Translations under genes and position numbers: made by a program
Shown: positions 61,227 to 64,000 of the stretch, one piece after another
How positions within the stretch are numbered: position 1 is the stretch's first letter
Layout of the letters: the number at the start of each line of letters is the position of its first letter
Source: Lyngbya sp. HA4199-MV5
GTDB taxonomy: Bacteria > Cyanobacteriota > Cyanobacteriia > Leptolyngbyales > Leptolyngbyaceae
NCBI GenBank assembly: GCA_019359375.1
Contig: JAHHHL010000029.1
Span: 17,972 to 81,971, forward strand
DNA length: 64,000 bases
Direction of reading: 5' to 3'
Notes under the pieces: model-generated
What the model saw: the letters and a program-made list of their open reading frames with translations, nothing else
Told to the model about the DNA's origin: nothing
Databases searched by the model: none

Positions 61227-62402
61227 TTAATACTCCGGCACAGAGGGATCAACGTCCCGGCTCCATGCTGTGATGCCGCCTGTAACGTTGATGCCGTCGA
61301 TACCTGCTTGCTCTTTAAGGATACTGATCGCTTTTGCCGATCGACCGCCCATTTTGCAATGCACGACCAGCTTGTGCCCGTTCAATAGATCCTTCACCTG
61401 ACTCACGCCAGCGCCATTTTCAATATCCGGCAGCGGCACTAACACAGCACCTGGAATCTTCGCAATCTCGTATTCATGGGGGTTACGGACATCCAGCAAC
61501 ACGTAATCATTCGCATCGCTATCCAGCAATTGCTTGAGTTCTTGCACCGTCATTTCTTGCATACCAGCTTGCTCCTTCGCTTCGGCGGCTTTTGCTTGAG
61601 GAATGCCACAAAATTCTTCGTAGTCAACCAGTTTTTCGATGACAGGGCGCACCGGATTAGGACGCAGCTTGAGTTCCCGGAAGCTCATGTTCAAGGCATC
61701 GTACAACAGCAGACGACCGCTGAGCGTGGTGCCTGTGCCGAGAATGATCTTAACCGTTTCCGTTGCCTGAATCACCCCAATGATTCCCGGCAGAATGCCC
61801 AGCACGCCGCCTTCTGCACAGGAGGGGACGAGTCCCGGTGGGGGTGGTTCGGGATACAGATCGCGGTAATTGGGACCACCTTCGTAGTTGAAGACGGTTG
61901 CCTGTCCTTCAAACCGGAAGATGGAGCCGTAGACGTTGGGCTTGTCGAGCAACACGCAGGCATCGTTGACGAGATAGCGGGTCGGGAAGTTATCAGTCCC
62001 ATCCACAATCACGTCGTAGTCTTTGAACAGATCTAACGCATTCTCTGAAGTCAGGCGCGTTTCGTAAAGGTCTACTTGACAATAGGGGTTGATTTCGTGG
62101 ATGCGATCTTTGGCAGACTCGATTTTGGGCTTGCCGACCCACGATGTACCGTGGATGACCTGCCGTTGCAGGTTAGAGAAATCAACGGTGTCGAAGTCCA
62201 CAATGCCGATGCGTCCTACGCCAGCAGCAGCCAGGTACAGCAGCAGAGGGGAGCCGAGTCCGCCTGTACCGATGCACAGCACACTGGCAGCTTTGAGACG
62301 TTTTTGTCCATCCAATCCCACTTCGGGCAGGATGAGGTGGCGGGAGTAGCGTTCGTACTCTTCTTTGGTCAAATGAATGTCATTCAGATCGGGATTTAGC
62401 AT
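61227..62402 (-). CDS. moeB: MoeB-type adenylyltransferase with C-terminal rhodanese domain
   Basis: 391 residues. E1-like domain: VLCIGTGGLGSPLLLYLAAA (ATP loop), DFSNLQRQVIHGTSWVGKPK, and PSCAEGGVLGILPGIIG (conserved Cys). The rhodanese domain after about residue 285 has VVHCKMGGRSAKAIS with active Cys. It adenylates, and perhaps thiolates, the C-terminal GlyGly of MoaD or ThiS-like proteins for molybdopterin and thiamine synthesis. A JAMM peptidase gene lies upstream on the same strand. Confidence 0.93.
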   Translation of the reverse strand: MLNPDLNDIHLTKEEYERYSRHLILPEVGLDGQKRLKAASVLCIGTGGLGSPLLLYLAAAGVGRIGIVDFDTVDFSNLQRQVIHGTSWVGKPKIESAKDRIHEINPYCQVDLYETRLTSENALDLFKDYDVIVDGTDNFPTRYLVNDACVLLDKPNVYGSIFRFEGQATVFNYEGGPNYRDLYPEPPPPGLVPSCAEGGVLGILPGIIGVIQATETVKIILGTGTTLSGRLLLYDALNMSFRELKLRPNPVRPVIEKLVDYEEFCGIPQAKAAEAKEQAGMQEMTVQELKQLLDSDANDYVLLDVRNPHEYEIAKIPGAVLVPLPDIENGAGVSQVKDLLNGHKLVVHCKMGGRSAKAISILKEQAGIDGINVTGGITAWSRDVDPSVPEY

Positions 62403-62462
62403 GATGGGAGGAAAGGCTAAAGGATGAAGGATAAAGAGATTGAACCTGATGGCTGGACGGCT

Positions 62463-62933
62463 TCACATTCGAGCTGTTTCAGCGATCGCAATGACTTCTG
62501 ATTCAAATAAGTGCTGGTCGTTAAGTGTCCAACTGCGGCAATCTTTAGTGATGCCTTGCTCAACGGAGACAATCAGGTAGGAGTATTGTGACCAGGCGAT
62601 CGCGCGATCGCACTCCGACGGCACTGCCGGATGGTCGGGATGAGAATGATAAACGCCAATCATGTCCAAATTGCGGTGACGAGCTTCACGCATCGCTGCG
62701 AGCATATCTTCCGGTGCAATCCAGTAGCGACGAGTTTTGGTGAAGCCTTCCGAATCGTTCAGAACGTTTGCAGCCTCTTGATCCCATGCGTTGGGAACCT
62801 CGTAGACATGATGCACAACCTTTTTATCTGCGGTGATCGTGCCCAGCAGCAACCCACAACACTCTTCAGGATAGGTGCGATCGGTGTGGGCTTGAATGGA
62901 CTGCAAGTGGTCGGCGTGAAGCGTCAAAGACAC
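62463..62933 (-). CDS. M67 family (JAMM/MPN+) metallopeptidase
   Basis: 156 residues. JAMM elements: EECCGLLLGTI (catalytic Glu) and GVYHSHPDHPAVPSECDRA (H-x-H-x9-D zinc site). Prokaryotic members cut C-terminal residues from ubiquitin-like sulfur carriers such as CysO or ThiS. Fits with the MoeB gene 60 bases downstream. Confidence 0.9.
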   Translation of the reverse strand: MSLTLHADHLQSIQAHTDRTYPEECCGLLLGTITADKKVVHHVYEVPNAWDQEAANVLNDSEGFTKTRRYWIAPEDMLAAMREARHRNLDMIGVYHSHPDHPAVPSECDRAIAWSQYSYLIVSVEQGITKDCRSWTLNDQHLFESEVIAIAETARM

Positions 62934-63008
62934 GGAAGGATAAGAAGGGCAACAGACTTCTTATTCTAGGACAGGATCACGCTGGTTATGGTGAGTTATT
63001 CAAAATGC

Positions 63009-63674
63009 TTAAGCAACAGCGGTACGAGAAGCACCCCGTTGCAGACTGGCGATCGCCTTTAGCGATTGCAGCAGTTGCAGGGCGCGATCGGGTTCAAACA
63101 GGTGTAGCGTTGGCATGAGCTGATAGGTTGGCGGCGTTCCCTGCTGGAGTCGTGCAAACTGGTAGTCCAACCCATTTGTCACCATGCCCCAAACCATTGG
63201 TTGAGAGGTCAGGCTTTGATAGGCGTAGGTCAGGAGTTGCGGTAAGCCTACATTGACTGCAAACGAGCTATTCTTTGCCTCGACAATCAGCACCCAAAAC
63301 GGCTGACCACCAAATTCTGCTTCACGATTAATCGCCAGCACATCAAAGCGTCCGGTAATCTGAACATCGTCATCGGTGACGGCAATCCGCTCAATGGCTT
63401 CTTCCAGGTGAAGCTCTACCGGGTAGCGATAAAAACCTGCCAACCGTAGCAGCGGAAAGAGGGTGAGTACCTTGATCAACCCTTCTGATACTTTGGCTGG
63501 AGTAAGATATGTTTCAAAGTCTTTAGCGATTTGAGCGAGTTCCTGCTGCTCATAGTCTGTCAGCGGTTCGAGGGAGAGAAAATCTGCATACGCCCCGATC
63601 GGCTGCTTCTGGAAGCCCAGCAGACGGTAGACATCTTTGAGCGAAAGATTCTTGGTGTTTAGGGTGGTGGTCAT
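63009..63674 (-). CDS. HsdR N-terminal-like (type I restriction) nuclease-domain protein
   Basis: About 221 residues. DDVQITGRFDVLAINREAEF and WVLIVEAKNSSFAVNVGLPQ form a PD-(D/E)XK site (Asp, Glu-Ala-Lys). QLLTYAYQSLTSQPMVWGMV follows as in HsdR N-terminal domains. No helicase part and no hsdM/hsdS nearby, so it is a solo protein, common in cyanobacteria. ATG 63674 chosen. Confidence 0.82.
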   Translation of the reverse strand: MTTTLNTKNLSLKDVYRLLGFQKQPIGAYADFLSLEPLTDYEQQELAQIAKDFETYLTPAKVSEGLIKVLTLFPLLRLAGFYRYPVELHLEEAIERIAVTDDDVQITGRFDVLAINREAEFGGQPFWVLIVEAKNSSFAVNVGLPQLLTYAYQSLTSQPMVWGMVTNGLDYQFARLQQGTPPTYQLMPTLHLFEPDRALQLLQSLKAIASLQRGASRTAVA

Positions 63675-63964
63675 GCTGGATGCGCTCCCAGGCAACATTT
63701 CAACTAGCGTATCAAATGGCTGCTGGCGCGATCATATGAGTGCATCTCAGGTTTGAAGCGTGAAGCGTTGAGCATCGTCGCTGTAGCTTGCTTCTCCGTA
63801 GAAGTACCTCAGACTGTCGAGCATGAATCTTCAAGCATCAAGCACGCACCCTGGAACATCAAGCGCGAACCTCAAACTGGAGTTTAGACTAAAGAGCGAG
63901 GAAAGGCAGCCAGACCGAACGATCTGACTGCTTAATAGTCAAGGACGTTTCAAATCACTTGACT
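63675..63964. other. Intergenic region with hairpin-type repeats
   Basis: About 290 bp, including a TAGCTTGCTTCTCCGTAGAA repeat of the kind common in cyanobacteria and several GAAGCGT/CAAGCAT units. No gene seen. Confidence 0.5.
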
Positions 63965-64000
63965 ATGAGTAATTTTGACAAGCTTCGAGCCTTTCGGCAT
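63965..64000 (+). CDS. Possible start of a gene cut by the window end
   Basis: ATG 63965 opens MSNFDKLRAFRH to the window end. It could be a transposase N-terminus, but twelve codons are too few for a firm call. Confidence 0.3.
   Translation, partial: MSNFDKLRAFRH

Overview
The window comes from a cyanobacterium, probably a filamentous Leptolyngbya/Oscillatoria-type one. The octamer GCGATCGC (HIP1) is scattered through almost all genes. Several families are typical of cyanobacteria: DevBCA-type exporter, Ycf46/Ycf35-like proteins, Sll0783-Sll0787 homologues, DUF2997 and Uma2. Intergenic spaces carry heptameric repeats of the GGCAGAG and TTGTTAG kind. No rRNA, tRNA or CRISPR array was found.

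Layout. 0-4.3 kb: molybdenum hydroxylase large subunit (cut by the window start), a DUF433/DUF5615 toxin-antitoxin pair, XdhC and a MobA-like nucleotidyltransferase. 4.5-11.6 kb: lipid kinase, a TetR regulator with a dyad operator, and a devB-GNAT-DUF2834-devC-devA export operon. 11.8-15 kb: Ycf46-like AAA ATPase, two DUF1257 (Ycf35) proteins and a TIM-barrel protein. 15.1-29.1 kb, all on the minus strand: seven proteins or pseudogenes sharing an N-terminal double-LGG plus HEAT module. They surround and include an STM4011-STM4012-STM4013-STM4014-STM4015 cluster (two radical SAM enzymes, a phosphatase/sulfatase-fold hydrolase, an ATP-grasp protein and a leucine-rich-repeat protein). The STM4015 homologue is itself fused to the shared module. 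29.2-32.4 kb: a RelE-type toxin-antitoxin pair, then a DUF2997/GrpE-like/Hsp70 operon.

32.8-37.5 kb: a guanidine-I (ykkC) riboswitch with an overlapping terminator, followed by ABC ATPase, lipoprotein substrate-binding protein, GlnT-type glutamine synthetase and permease. A MITE-like element lies between the riboswitch and the first gene. 37.7-48.6 kb: EF-G-like GTPase, lytic transglycosylase, ABC exporter, and a 1240-residue protein with two glycerophosphodiesterase domains inserted in a phytase/esterase-like propeller, ending in RTX repeats.

48.8-54.1 kb is an AT-rich accessory region without HIP1 in its first part. It holds a winged-helix protein plus a P-loop ATPase with a possible Mrr-like nuclease domain (candidate defence pair), a HEPN protein, a PIN toxin-antitoxin pair whose toxin carries a 21-bp insertion, a broken REP-associated transposase and a Uma2 nuclease. 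54.2-60.3 kb: the Nit1C cluster (MSMEG_0572/Sll0783, nitrilase, radical SAM, GNAT, AIR-synthase-like) plus a SLOG/LSDAT protein. 61.2-63.7 kb: MoeB with rhodanese, JAMM peptidase and an HsdR-N-like nuclease domain.

A nitrogen-scavenging theme recurs (guanidine-regulated transport with GlnT, the Nit1C nitrilase cluster, and a molybdenum hydroxylase with its maturation factors). Several dispersed MITE-like families, three copies each, have shaped the spaces between genes and in places the genes themselves.
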